DNA of 36,498 nucleotides, from the NCBI RefSeq assembly GCF_041601295.1, contig NZ_JBFIII010000014.1:1-36498 (forward strand), given 5' to 3'. The position numbers and the translations under genes are program-made. Under the pieces are notes generated by a model, which had not been told where the DNA came from, did no database searches, and worked only from the letters and a program-made list of their open reading frames with translations. Shown here one piece after another: positions 6,001 to 16,528 of the stretch. Origin of the DNA: Immundisolibacter sp. GTDB lineage: Bacteria > Pseudomonadota > Gammaproteobacteria > Immundisolibacterales > Immundisolibacteraceae. Every line of letters starts with the position of its first letter. The first letter of the stretch is position 1.

Positions 6001-7077
6001 TCATCTTGCGATGGGCAAGGCACTGAACAGCGTTCGCCGCCTCGATCGCCAAATCCGCTGGAATGGATACGCGAACTGTGCGGCGAGGTAATAGATGATG
6101 CCGAAACGCCGTCCGCTTTCTTCATTCGGAAAATCCGTATATGGAACGCCTGTATCCGGGTACTCGTCATAGCGACGGTATTGCGTCCGGAAAAGTCGGT
6201 CCCAGATGCTCAGAGAAACGCCGAAGTTGCGGTCGATGTGTCCAGGGTGAATCGAATGGTGGATACGATGGGATTGTGGCGTGACGAAGATATATCTGAG
6301 GAGGCCGAGATTCGTCTTCACGTTGCTGTGATTCAATCGATCGTGGAGTTCGTGGAAGAAAAGATAGGCAAGAATCAGGTCAAATGAAGTCTGTAGCATC
6401 AGGAACGGGATGAAGCGCACAGTCCGGGCGATGAGGTAGTCCACCGGATGCACGCGGTCGTTTGTGAAGACATTCAGCTCGCGCTGGGAATGGTGTACAA
6501 TGTGAAACGCCCAAAAAACCTTGACCTTATGCCGGACGACGTGATGGAGCCATCCGATAAAATCGACGGCGAGATATCCGAGAAAGAAACGGATGTGCCA
6601 AGGCCATGGTGATGACAGGTCGATGGTCAGAAATGCCAGGTAATTTCGATATACCTGTTCGAGAAATATCAAGTAGATCGGCAACAGCACGATTCTGAAG
6701 GCTATCAGAAGCAAGCTATAGACCGCATCCATCCGCAGTCCAAACGAGAACACGTTTTGGTTCTCTCGCGCCGGGACGAGCAGTTCCAAGGCCAGAACCG
6801 CACTTACCCCCAGATACAGGTAAGGATTGGTCAGGACTTCATCAATCAGGGCCGTGCGCAGCGTCCAGTAAGCGCGGCGTATGTGGTTTACGTCGATGTC
6901 CGGTAAGCCACCTATCGCCCACCAGACGAAACCGGTCAGCATGGTCGACACACCGACCACGGCGATGGTCGTGAAGCAGACATGTGCTGTCTGTCTTATC
7001 GTGCCCCACCGCCACATGCGACCGAATCCAACGTTCGGACCAGCTGGCTTTGGTTGGTTGCCTATGGGTTTCATCAT
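6001..7077 (-). CDS. Sterol desaturase / fatty acid hydroxylase family membrane protein
   Basis: A 358-residue protein with four to six hydrophobic segments (about residues 33-57, 85-105, 120-140, 155-170, 225-250). It carries the diiron histidine boxes of the family: HHVVRHK, then HIVHHSQ, and later HRIHHS, with HELHDRLNH between them. Such proteins hydroxylate or desaturate lipids or sterols using two iron atoms at the membrane face. The DNA is less GC-rich by eye than the neighbouring oxygenase genes. It is convergent with the Rieske gene at 4532 (125 bp apart) and co-directional with the TonB receptor upstream (173 bp gap, nothing else seen there). The specific substrate is unknown. Confidence 0.85.
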   Translation of the reverse strand: MMKPIGNQPKPAGPNVGFGRMWRWGTIRQTAHVCFTTIAVVGVSTMLTGFVWWAIGGLPDIDVNHIRRAYWTLRTALIDEVLTNPYLYLGVSAVLALELLVPARENQNVFSFGLRMDAVYSLLLIAFRIVLLPIYLIFLEQVYRNYLAFLTIDLSSPWPWHIRFFLGYLAVDFIGWLHHVVRHKVKVFWAFHIVHHSQRELNVFTNDRVHPVDYLIARTVRFIPFLMLQTSFDLILAYLFFHELHDRLNHSNVKTNLGLLRYIFVTPQSHRIHHSIHPGHIDRNFGVSLSIWDRLFRTQYRRYDEYPDTGVPYTDFPNEESGRRFGIIYYLAAQFAYPFQRIWRSRRRTLFSALPIAR

Positions 7078-7250
7078 GCCCAGACTTTACATGCCACGGA
7101 ACGCCGCACTCGGTCTTTAGTGCCATCGGCGCGAGACGCTGCCCAGGCAGGTTCAGATGCGCTTGGTTTGTCCGGGATTCGGCGGGGTCCGGCTCCGGGT
7201 TCGCCCGCGTTGACTCGAACAACAACGGCGTCGAAAGGTATGGCGGCCCG

Positions 7251-9350
7251 TCAGGGTGTCCACTCAATGCCCACAAACAGGCGTCGCGGCAGGCCGGGGA
7301 AGTAGCGGTAATTGCCGAACGCCAGATCAGCCCGCTCTGCGTAATCGTGGTCGGTGAGGTTGGTGATGCGGGCGAACAGGGTCGTCTTGGTGCTTGTGGC
7401 CCAGTCAGCGCGCAGGTTCAGCAGGCTGTGGCCGGGGTAGCGGGCGGTATTGGCGGGGTCCAGGTAATACGGGCCCATGCGAATGCCCTCGAGTTCCAGG
7501 GTCAGGTCCCGACGCGGTTGATACAACCAGCGGGCGTTGGCCATGAACGGTGGAGCGGTGTCGATTTCGTTGCCGTTTTTGATGATCTCGCCGCCGCTCG
7601 CGGCGCGATCGAACGCGTACCGGTGGCGCGCCAGACTGGCGGAAAGATGCAGCTCGTGGCGACGGGCAGGCCGCCAGCTGGCCTCGGTTTCCAGCCCGAA
7701 ATGTTTGGTGCGCCCGTCGCTGACGTTGAAGCCGGCGGCGTCCGTGAAGATGAAGTGCGTCTTGCGCATGCCAAACGCGGTAAGGCTGATCTGCGCGTCG
7801 CTCCAGGCGCGCCGGTAGCCCAGTTCGACGCCGCTGAGGCGCTCCGAATTCAGATCGGCCGCGCTCTGGCCGCGCTGCAGGCGGTAAAGCTCGGTTACCT
7901 GGGGAGGGCGAAAGGCAACCGAGTAGGCGCCGTGCCACTGGCCGGTGGCCGGGGCGCCATAACGTAGGCCGACCCGGCCGGCCAGGTTGTTGAAGTGGTC
8001 CGTGCGGTCCGCCGGACGGTTGAACAGGCAGCCGCCGAAGGTGCAGGAGGTGCCGTCGTCACGGGTGTTGCCGGTCAGGGTCTGGTTGTCGTAGTCGTAG
8101 TCCAGGCGCTCGGCGCGCAGGCTGTGCAGCACGTGCCAGTGCTGTGCATCGTCCAGCGGCAGGTCGATGGCGTGCCATAACGCCACCATGCGGGACGCAA
8201 CCTCGAAGTCGTAGTGCACGCCGGCCGGGCGGGTGGCCTTGAGGAAGGCCGAGCCCTCCGTCACCGGACCGGCCTGCACTTCCTGCAGGAACCCTTTTGC
8301 GTACTCGGCGGCCGCGCCCCAGCGCCATTCGCCGCCGTTGCCCAGCGGCTGGCGCAGGTCAAGGATCACCCCGGCGCTGCGCTGGCCGTTTTCTTCCGTC
8401 GGTTGCCCCGGCAGGAAGTGCTGCAGAAAATCCATCCGCGACCAACGGGCATAAGGTGTGATGGACAGCACCGAATGCTCGCCGACGGTCGCGCGCCAGG
8501 CACTGTGCATGCGCAGGGATGAAGCGTCCCGGTAGGCCTCCGGGTTGGGATTGTCGCGGCGTAGCCCCGCATTGCGGTAGGCATTCTTGCCAAAAATAAA
8601 GCCTGCCGTTTCCTGATTCAGGTTAGTGGCCGAAAGGTGCGACTCCACCTGCCAGCGGCCGATATCGGTCAGGTGGCCCAGGCCGAGCTTCTGCTCGCCC
8701 AGATCCGCCGCGTCGCGGTAGCCGCTGGTGCTCTGTCCCTGGGCATCCAGGCGCCAATGCTGCGTGCCATAGGAGACCTGGCCGATGGCGGTGTCGTCCG
8801 GCCCGGTTTCCAGCTCAAACATCAGGGGCCGTGGGCCTGGACGCGGGGAGATGACGTTGATGGCGCCATGCAGCGCGTTGGCGCCGTAAAGCCCACCGGC
8901 CGGCCCGCGGGCAACCTCAACCCGGGCGGCCTGGGCGAAGTTCAGCTCGAACAGGTTGTTGACGTTGCAAAAACCGGCCGGCCGGATGGGGATGCCGTCT
9001 TCCATGAACAGAAAGGCGCCACAGGCGCCGGCGCCGGTTAGCACCGGCGAGCGGATGGCGGTGAGGCTCTCCTGACCGTCACCGCGGCTGATCCAGGTGC
9101 CCGGTACGCGCCCGAACAGCTCGTTGGCGTGGGTCGGCCGAGCGCGCTGGATGTCAGCCCCGCTGATGGTGCTGCCGCTGCCAGCGGCGGTCCACAGGGA
9201 AATGTCCCGCGGCGCCTCGACCACGATCACCAGCTTGGGGGAAACCGGCGTGTCGACCGGGTCATTCCGGGCATGACTGCCTGTCGTCGGTGCGGCGGCG
9301 GCACAGACAAGCGCGGCCGCCGCGAGGCGGCGGTGCAGACGCAGAGTCAC
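7251..9350 (-). CDS. TonB-dependent outer-membrane receptor
   Basis: A 699-residue protein starting at GTG 9350, five bases after the stop of the upstream dehydrogenase. A longer in-frame opening (to 9431) overlaps that gene and has no signal peptide, whereas residues 1-30 from GTG (RLAAAALVCAAAAPTTGSHA) do look like one. A plug domain follows (about 40-165: SGADIQRARPTHANELFGRVPG, VARGPAGGLYGANALHGAIN). A long beta-barrel runs to the C-terminal aromatic end (RRLFVGIEWTP). TonB receptors import scarce compounds across the outer membrane. The very tight coupling to a quinohemoprotein gene suggests import of its cofactor (PQQ), metal or substrate. Which one is not decidable from sequence. Confidence 0.88.
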   Translation of the reverse strand: MTLRLHRRLAAAALVCAAAAPTTGSHARNDPVDTPVSPKLVIVVEAPRDISLWTAAGSGSTISGADIQRARPTHANELFGRVPGTWISRGDGQESLTAIRSPVLTGAGACGAFLFMEDGIPIRPAGFCNVNNLFELNFAQAARVEVARGPAGGLYGANALHGAINVISPRPGPRPLMFELETGPDDTAIGQVSYGTQHWRLDAQGQSTSGYRDAADLGEQKLGLGHLTDIGRWQVESHLSATNLNQETAGFIFGKNAYRNAGLRRDNPNPEAYRDASSLRMHSAWRATVGEHSVLSITPYARWSRMDFLQHFLPGQPTEENGQRSAGVILDLRQPLGNGGEWRWGAAAEYAKGFLQEVQAGPVTEGSAFLKATRPAGVHYDFEVASRMVALWHAIDLPLDDAQHWHVLHSLRAERLDYDYDNQTLTGNTRDDGTSCTFGGCLFNRPADRTDHFNNLAGRVGLRYGAPATGQWHGAYSVAFRPPQVTELYRLQRGQSAADLNSERLSGVELGYRRAWSDAQISLTAFGMRKTHFIFTDAAGFNVSDGRTKHFGLETEASWRPARRHELHLSASLARHRYAFDRAASGGEIIKNGNEIDTAPPFMANARWLYQPRRDLTLELEGIRMGPYYLDPANTARYPGHSLLNLRADWATSTKTTLFARITNLTDHDYAERADLAFGNYRYFPGLPRRLFVGIEWTP

Positions 9351-9355
9351 GATGA

Positions 9356-11536
9356 TCAGGCGCTGAGGGTGATAAACCAGGCGGCGATCCTGCCGATCAC
9401 GCCGTACACAAAATCCTTGATCGTCAGCCACCAGCCGCCGGCCTGTTCGCGTTTGGCGTCGTGGGCGCGCTCAATCAAGTAGGCGTGGATGGCGTCGGCA
9501 TCGTCGGCTTTCAGGTACTTGGACCAACCGACCATACCGAGGTCCTTGTACAGGCCGTCGAGTACGATGCCATTGAACAGTTCATGGGTGGCCGGCTGCA
9601 TGTAGCGCAGATCGGCGACCACGCCCGCCTCGGCATTCATGCCGTGGCAAACCGAGCAGTACGTATGGTATAGCCCGTGACCCTGCCGCACGATCTGCGG
9701 GGATGCGGTTTGCGGTGGCGGTTCGGGCAACGGCGCGGGCGGTGGCGCAGGCGGCAACTGAGCCGTGCCGCCGAGCTTGAACGCGAGCATGCGACCGCCA
9801 ACGACGTCGCCTTCCCGTGGCGCGATGCCGCCGGCCAAACCAAGCGCTCCGCCCCAGCCGACCATCACGGCGACGTACTGCTCGCCGTCCACCGTGTAGC
9901 TGACCGGCGGCGCGACGATGCCCGATTGCGTGCTGGCACTCCACAGCCGGTCGCCGGTATCGGCGCGGTAGGCCACCAGTTCGCCCTTGGCGGTGCCCTG
10001 GAACAGCAGGTTGCCGGCGGTGCTCAGCATGCCGCCATTCCATGGCCCGTCGTGCTGCACGCGCCAGACTTCTTTTTGCGTGGCCGGATCCCAGGCGCTG
10101 ATGTGGCCCTTGGCGAGCGCGCGCAACACTTTGTTGACCAGCACCGGGTCGGTGTCCGCCGGGGGCATGGCCGCGGCCATGTCCACGGCCATGTTCCAGG
10201 GGTTGCGGCCGAACTTGAAGTCCTTTTCCTGCGCGAATGTGAACGGCAACTCCATGGCCGGGATGTAGACCAGGCCAGTGCGCGGGCTGTAGGACATAGG
10301 CTGCCAGTTATGGCCGCCAAACGGCGCCGGGAAGGTGAGCTTCTTCTCGTCGCGGTACTGGTTCGGATCGGTCTCTACCGGCCTGCCGGTGGCCGGATCG
10401 ACGTGGCTGGCCCAGGTCACCCGGACGTAGTTCTCGGCGGAAATGAACTGCCCGGTGGCCCGGTCCAGCACGTAGAAAAAGCCGTTCTTGGGCGCCTGCA
10501 TGATGACCTTGCGCGGCTGCCCGCCGATGTCGATGTCGGCCAGGATCATGTGCTGGGTGGCGGTGTAGTCCCAGGTCTCGCCAGGCGTGGTCTGGTAATG
10601 CCATACGTGGCGGCCGGTGTCCGGATTCAGCGCCACGATGGACGACAGGAACAGGTTGTCGCCTTCGCCCTTGCTGCGCACCCAGCGGTTCCACGGCGCG
10701 CCGTTGCCAACACCCACGTAGAGCAGGTCGAGCTCGGGGTCGTAGGCCATGGAATCCCATACCGTGCCCCCGCCCCCGCCCACGTTCCACCACTCGGCGG
10801 CTGCGTTCCAGGTCTTGGCCGCCATTTCCATGTCGGGCGACTCGAAACCCTTGGTCGGATCGCCCGGTACGGTCCAGAAACGCCAGGCGAGCTTGCCGGT
10901 GGCGGCGTCGTAGGCGGACACATAGCCGCGCACGCCGAACTCGGCACCACCGTTGCCGATGACGACCTTGTCCTTGACGATGCGCGGCGCGCCGGTAATC
11001 GAGTAGGGCTTGGACCGGTCGATAGTGAGCGTTTCCCAGGCCAGCTTGCCGGTGCCGGCGTCCAGTGCGACCAGGCGCCCGTCGATGGTGCCGACGTAGA
11101 CACGGCCTTTCCACACCGCCGCGCCGCGGTTCACCACGTCGCAGCAGGCTTTGGCGCCCCACTCGCGCGGGACCTTCGGGTCATAGGCCCACAGCTGCTT
11201 GCCGGTGGCAGCATCCACGGCGTACACCCGGCTCCAGTCGCCGGTGGTGTAGATGACGCCATCCACCACGATGGGTGTGGCCTCCAGGCCGCGCTTGGTG
11301 CCGGTGTCGTAATACCAGGCCAGCTTCAGGCCGCTGACGTTGCCGTCGTTGATGGTGTCCAGCGGGCTGAAGCGCTGCTCGCCATAGGTGCGCCCGTGCG
11401 CCAGCCAGTTACCGGGCTCGCTGTCGGCGTCGATGATGCGCGCACCGTCCACCGCGCCGGGTGCCGCCTGCGCAATGGCGCCGCACAGGAACACTGCCGC
11501 GACTGCCGCCAGCCAACGTGACTTTCTTGCACCCAT
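9356..11536 (-). CDS. PQQ-dependent quinohemoprotein alcohol dehydrogenase
   Basis: A 726-residue periplasmic protein. ATG 11536 follows a strong GGAGGGG box and opens a signal peptide (MGARKSRWLAAVAAVFLCGA). The eight-bladed PQQ propeller shows the vicinal-cysteine pair (KACCDVV), calcium ligands in GGAEFGVRG and VGNGAPWN, and the catalytic Asp in WDYTATQ. The residue two after that Asp is Thr, not the Asp of lanthanide-dependent enzymes, so a calcium enzyme is expected. A C-terminal cytochrome c domain carries C627SVCH631 with a likely Met ligand in DLGMVGW. A proline-rich linker joins the domains. The last ~25 residues (WWLTIKDFVYGVIG...) form an extra hydrophobic tail. It oxidises alcohols in the periplasm and is operonic with the TonB receptor. 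Confidence 0.93.
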   Translation of the reverse strand: MGARKSRWLAAVAAVFLCGAIAQAAPGAVDGARIIDADSEPGNWLAHGRTYGEQRFSPLDTINDGNVSGLKLAWYYDTGTKRGLEATPIVVDGVIYTTGDWSRVYAVDAATGKQLWAYDPKVPREWGAKACCDVVNRGAAVWKGRVYVGTIDGRLVALDAGTGKLAWETLTIDRSKPYSITGAPRIVKDKVVIGNGGAEFGVRGYVSAYDAATGKLAWRFWTVPGDPTKGFESPDMEMAAKTWNAAAEWWNVGGGGGTVWDSMAYDPELDLLYVGVGNGAPWNRWVRSKGEGDNLFLSSIVALNPDTGRHVWHYQTTPGETWDYTATQHMILADIDIGGQPRKVIMQAPKNGFFYVLDRATGQFISAENYVRVTWASHVDPATGRPVETDPNQYRDEKKLTFPAPFGGHNWQPMSYSPRTGLVYIPAMELPFTFAQEKDFKFGRNPWNMAVDMAAAMPPADTDPVLVNKVLRALAKGHISAWDPATQKEVWRVQHDGPWNGGMLSTAGNLLFQGTAKGELVAYRADTGDRLWSASTQSGIVAPPVSYTVDGEQYVAVMVGWGGALGLAGGIAPREGDVVGGRMLAFKLGGTAQLPPAPPPAPLPEPPPQTASPQIVRQGHGLYHTYCSVCHGMNAEAGVVADLRYMQPATHELFNGIVLDGLYKDLGMVGWSKYLKADDADAIHAYLIERAHDAKREQAGGWWLTIKDFVYGVIGRIAAWFITLSA

Positions 11537-11665
11537 CTGTGTCCCCTCCGAAGTCCTTTTCCGACGGAAGCGCCAAAGTCCTCGGCACATTCCTAACGCC
11601 CGTTTATGGCGGCGCGGGGCATTATGGCAAAAGCCCGCGCCCCTGACAGGATCCCTGGCCGGTGG

Positions 11666-13486
<1,821 letters not shown>

Positions 13487-13574
13487 GATGCAGGCTATCC
13501 GGCGCGGTCAGGGGTGGGTCCGGTTCAAGCCGGCATGGGCGAGCATCAAGCGTGCGATGCCCGTTGGCCGGGCG

Positions 13575-14747
13575 TCAATGCTGCTCGGTCAGGTCCTGTC
13601 GTGCCCAGCGGTAGGCTGGCACCAGCGCAAGCGCCAACAGCAGCGTGAATCCTGCCCACAGCTGGAACGCGGTCGGCAAGCCGTGTCGTTGGGCGATCAC
13701 GCCGACGAAGAATGGCCCAGTCAGATGGGACAGTCCCCAGCCCATACCGCCGATGGCCAGAGCCGATCCGCGTGCATGGGCCGGCGCCGCGCTCGCCACG
13801 ACCAGTTGGTAGTACACCAGCAGCATTCCGGAGGCCACGCCGATCAGGGCGATCAGCGTTCCCGCGGACAGTCCCTGGGTGGCAAGCGGGGCCGCGTACA
13901 AAAGCACGGCGAGGGCGCATCCGGCACCAAGCGCGAGTGGCATGCCGGCCCGTGATCCGAGCATCCGGGCAAGCAGCAGCGCCGCCGCGGCGGCGCCTAG
14001 CGGACGCAGCGCAAGCAGCGGCCCCACGGCACCTTCGGCGAATCCGAGGTCGCGCAACAGGATGGGAAAGAACGATTGCGCGAGCGATACCGGCTGCGCG
14101 CACAGGAAGGCGGCCAGCAGCGCGAACCAGATTGCACGCCGACGCAGCAAAGGTCCGAAGTGCACCCCGAAGGCCGGGGCATGCTCGCCGGGCGGGTGGA
14201 CGGACGGCAGGGTGGCGGCGGCGGCCATTGCCAGGGCGGCAACGCCCGCAAACACGGCAAACGTACCGGCATAACCGAACATCATCACCAGAACGCCAGC
14301 CAGCGCTGTACCGGATATCTGTCCGATGCTCATGTGCGCGTTGAGCCGTCCCAGATGCACGGCGCGTTCGCCTGGCAGGGATGCGGCAATCGACTGCGAG
14401 GCGGGCCAGAACACTCCGCGTGAATAGGTCAGAAACAGCTGCGCGACGATCAAGGTCCAGAAGCCGTTGGCAAAGATGCAGGCGAGCCCGCCGAGCGCCA
14501 TCGTCAGACCGGCCTGCATGAGAATGTTGCGACCGCCCCAGCGGTCCGCTGCCGCGCCACCGAACAGGCCAAGCACGAGTTGCAGCAGGACCGGCGCTCC
14601 GAGCACCGTGCCGATGCGCAGCGCATCAAGTCCGATGTGCGCCGCGTACAACGGCAGCACGATATGGGTGAGCCCGAGTCCGAAGTTCCAGCCCATGGTG
14701 GCGGCGCCCAGCGCAATTGCCGGGCGCGACCACGCCTGTGCTGCCAC
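13575..14747 (-). CDS. Major facilitator superfamily transporter
   Basis: A 390-residue protein with about twelve hydrophobic helices. It has an MFS motif-A-like loop after helix 2 (FGGAAADRWGGRNIL) and the typical two-half layout with a longer central loop near residues 185-205. MFS carriers move small molecules with protons across the inner membrane. The sequence gives no reliable clue to substrate or direction. It is transcribed toward the ABC exporter on the same strand. The stretch between this gene and the PduO gene (14748-14864) holds no feature I can support. Confidence 0.88.
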   Translation of the reverse strand: MAAQAWSRPAIALGAATMGWNFGLGLTHIVLPLYAAHIGLDALRIGTVLGAPVLLQLVLGLFGGAAADRWGGRNILMQAGLTMALGGLACIFANGFWTLIVAQLFLTYSRGVFWPASQSIAASLPGERAVHLGRLNAHMSIGQISGTALAGVLVMMFGYAGTFAVFAGVAALAMAAAATLPSVHPPGEHAPAFGVHFGPLLRRRAIWFALLAAFLCAQPVSLAQSFFPILLRDLGFAEGAVGPLLALRPLGAAAAALLLARMLGSRAGMPLALGAGCALAVLLYAAPLATQGLSAGTLIALIGVASGMLLVYYQLVVASAAPAHARGSALAIGGMGWGLSHLTGPFFVGVIAQRHGLPTAFQLWAGFTLLLALALVPAYRWARQDLTEQH

Positions 14748-14864
14748 GGTGCTGGTTATGCGCGGTCTCCCGGTGGCAGGACGCGCAGCCGAGAAAAGGT
14801 GCCCGGCGGCGGTGGCGCCAGCCGCCCCACAGAATCGGCTACCCGGTCGGGCCTGATCACACGC

Positions 14865-15413
14865 TCAGCTCGCCGGGCGCTGCCAGAGCACGTCCGGGAG
14901 TCCCGCGGCCTGGTTCAGGCTGCGCGACATCACGAACAGCAGGTCCGAGAGGCGGTTCAGGTAACGCAGCGCGGGCCCATTGACCGGCTCCTGCGCTTGC
15001 AGCGTCACCACCCGCCGTTCGGCGCGGCGGCACACGGTGCGGGCCAGGTGGCATACGGCAGCTGCCGGGCTGCCGCCCGGCAGGATGAAATCGGCCAGCG
15101 GTTCGAGCTTGTCGTTGAGCTGGTCCAGCCAGGTTTCCAGCGCGGTGACGTGGGCGTCGGTGACGATGGTGTGGCCGGGGATGCACAGCTCTCCACCCAG
15201 GTCGAACAGGCGGTGTTGGATTTCGCTCAGCCAGCCGTCCATGGGCGCCGGAGGCGCCTGCGCCCGCAGCAGGCCAATGACGCTGTTCAGTTCGTCGACA
15301 GTGCCATAGGCTTCGACCCGAGCCGCGTCCTTGGTCACCCGAGAACCATCACCAAGCCCGGTGCTGCCCTGGTCGCCGGTCCGCGTGTAGATGCGGGTCA
15401 GGCGCTTGCCCAT
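14865..15413 (-). CDS. pduO: Cob(I)yrinic acid a,c-diamide adenosyltransferase, PduO type
   Basis: A 182-residue protein with the PduO/MMAB ATP-binding opening (IYTRTGDQGSTGLGDGSRV) and the conserved R-V-E-A-Y-G-T-V-D-E-L-N-S segment. Later helices include PGGSPAAAVCHLARTVCRRAERRVV and YLNRLSDLLFVMSR, which carry the Arg, Glu and Asn residues of the active site. It transfers the adenosyl group of ATP to cob(I)alamin to make coenzyme B12 in the cytosol. It sits 40 bp after the membrane protein at 15454-16011 on the same strand. That suggests a two-gene unit for cobalamin acquisition and activation, although no B12 riboswitch was recognised upstream. Confidence 0.93.
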   Translation of the reverse strand: MGKRLTRIYTRTGDQGSTGLGDGSRVTKDAARVEAYGTVDELNSVIGLLRAQAPPAPMDGWLSEIQHRLFDLGGELCIPGHTIVTDAHVTALETWLDQLNDKLEPLADFILPGGSPAAAVCHLARTVCRRAERRVVTLQAQEPVNGPALRYLNRLSDLLFVMSRSLNQAAGLPDVLWQRPAS

Positions 15414-15453
15414 GCCATTCGGCCCTCGTTTTAAAAGGTCTGGCCGGGGCTAC

Positions 15454-16011
15454 TCAGGCGTTTGCGGCGTCTCGCGGTCGCGCGCGGTCAGCTGCCAGTC
15501 CCAGCGCCAGGCCAAGGCCACTGTAAAGGAAGGCCTGAGTCAAGTAAGCCGGCAGGTAGGTACCGACGCGCAGAGCAAATTCCCCGACGCCAAGGTCGCT
15601 GAAATAACCCGACAGGAAGTAAAAGCCGGCGTTGGAGGCCACGAAAAATGCCAGCGTTCCGCCAGCCAGCAACAAGCCGCCGCGGAGCAGGCCGGCGGCC
15701 GACCGGGTGATACCGGTCGCCAGGTGACCGGCCAGCCATAGCGCGCCATAAGCTGGTGCCAGCATCACGTAGCCAGGAGTGACACACCAGCTGCTGACAC
15801 CACTTTGGATGGCCGCGAAATCGACCACTGCGGCGGTGGCCAGGAACAGGCCCAGCCAGCCGATCCGACGCAAATACAGGCCACCCAGGAAAAATGCCGC
15901 CAGGGACGCATCGCCAGGCCCCAGAACAGACGCGAAATGGTGGCTGCGCGTGGCAGCCATGACGGCCAGCAGCGCAAGAGCAATCAGGCTGCGTTGGGCG
16001 GTGGAGGTCAT
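15454..16011 (-). CDS. Small polytopic membrane protein, possibly cobalamin- or cobalt-related
   Basis: A 185-residue protein with five or six hydrophobic helices (about residues 8-20, 35-62, 78-98, 110-132, 145-172) and short loops. It has no cysteine-rich or ATP-binding motif. Size and topology resemble the S-components of ECF transporters or DUF6580-like membrane proteins. The immediate downstream neighbour, 40 bp away, is a cobalamin adenosyltransferase. On that basis a role in cobalamin or cobinamide uptake is an inference worth testing. I do not recognise a specific family with certainty. The start MTSTAQRSL at 16011 has a GGAG-like box (ggagac on the coding strand) before it. Confidence 0.6.
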   Translation of the reverse strand: MTSTAQRSLIALALLAVMAATRSHHFASVLGPGDASLAAFFLGGLYLRRIGWLGLFLATAAVVDFAAIQSGVSSWCVTPGYVMLAPAYGALWLAGHLATGITRSAAGLLRGGLLLAGGTLAFFVASNAGFYFLSGYFSDLGVGEFALRVGTYLPAYLTQAFLYSGLGLALGLAADRARPRDAANA

Positions 16012-16087
16012 GCAAACAGTCTCCTTGAAAACAGCGGCGCGGGCCCGCTCGACGATCGGTTAGCTTACGGTAAAAGGCGTGTTCAAG

Positions 16088-16528
16088 TCAGGGCAAATCG
16101 AGCGGGGGCCGCCCGGCGCGCTGGCGCATGAGGGCGATCGCGGCGCGTACCGTTGGTCGTGACACCAGCCAGCGCTCGAACCGGTACTTGCCGGGCAGAG
16201 TCAGCAACGCGGTCGCTGCCAGTACCGTGATCAATCCTGGCCCCGGTAGCACCAGCATGGCAATGCCGGCCACCAGCAGCACAGCGCCGACAATATTCTT
16301 GAGCACCAAAAGTGACAGCCGAAGCAGCCAATGGTCGGTGTCTGGCAGCAAGGGGCGATGTTCGCGGTAGAAATAATCCTGTGGCAGGCGCGCTACCAGC
16401 ACCGGCAACACAGCGATGGTTCCGAGCAGCGTGAGCAACGAAATCGGTGTCGCCCATGCCAGCCAGCGCGGGTGGATGCCGAGCATGGCCAGCATTTGCA
16501 CCGTGAATGACTGGATTGTTTCGATCAT
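16088..16528 (-). CDS. PGPGW-type small transmembrane protein
   Basis: A 146-residue protein with hydrophobic segments near residues 25-45 and 72-108. The second contains LVLPGPGLITVL, the PGPG motif of the putative transmembrane PGPGW family (here followed by L). Its ATG (16526-16528) overlaps the stop of murU as ATGA, so it is translationally coupled to the cell-wall recycling genes. The C-terminal third is basic and cytoplasmic (RFERWLVSRPTVRAAIALMRQRAG). No biochemical role is established for the family. The coupling suggests an envelope-related function. Confidence 0.75.
   Translation of the reverse strand: MIETIQSFTVQMLAMLGIHPRWLAWATPISLLTLLGTIAVLPVLVARLPQDYFYREHRPLLPDTDHWLLRLSLLVLKNIVGAVLLVAGIAMLVLPGPGLITVLAATALLTLPGKYRFERWLVSRPTVRAAIALMRQRAGRPPLDLP

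Noticed and set aside
7078..7250. A riboswitch in the gap before the sterol-desaturase gene
   Set aside because: No recognisable conserved boxes (for example the B12 box) were found in the 173 bases.
9677..11521. Long open frame (614 residues) on the plus strand opposite the quinohemoprotein gene
   Set aside because: The product is Arg/Ala/Gly/His-rich without any domain pattern, and the opposite strand encodes a clear PQQ enzyme. It is a shadow of high-GC coding sequence.
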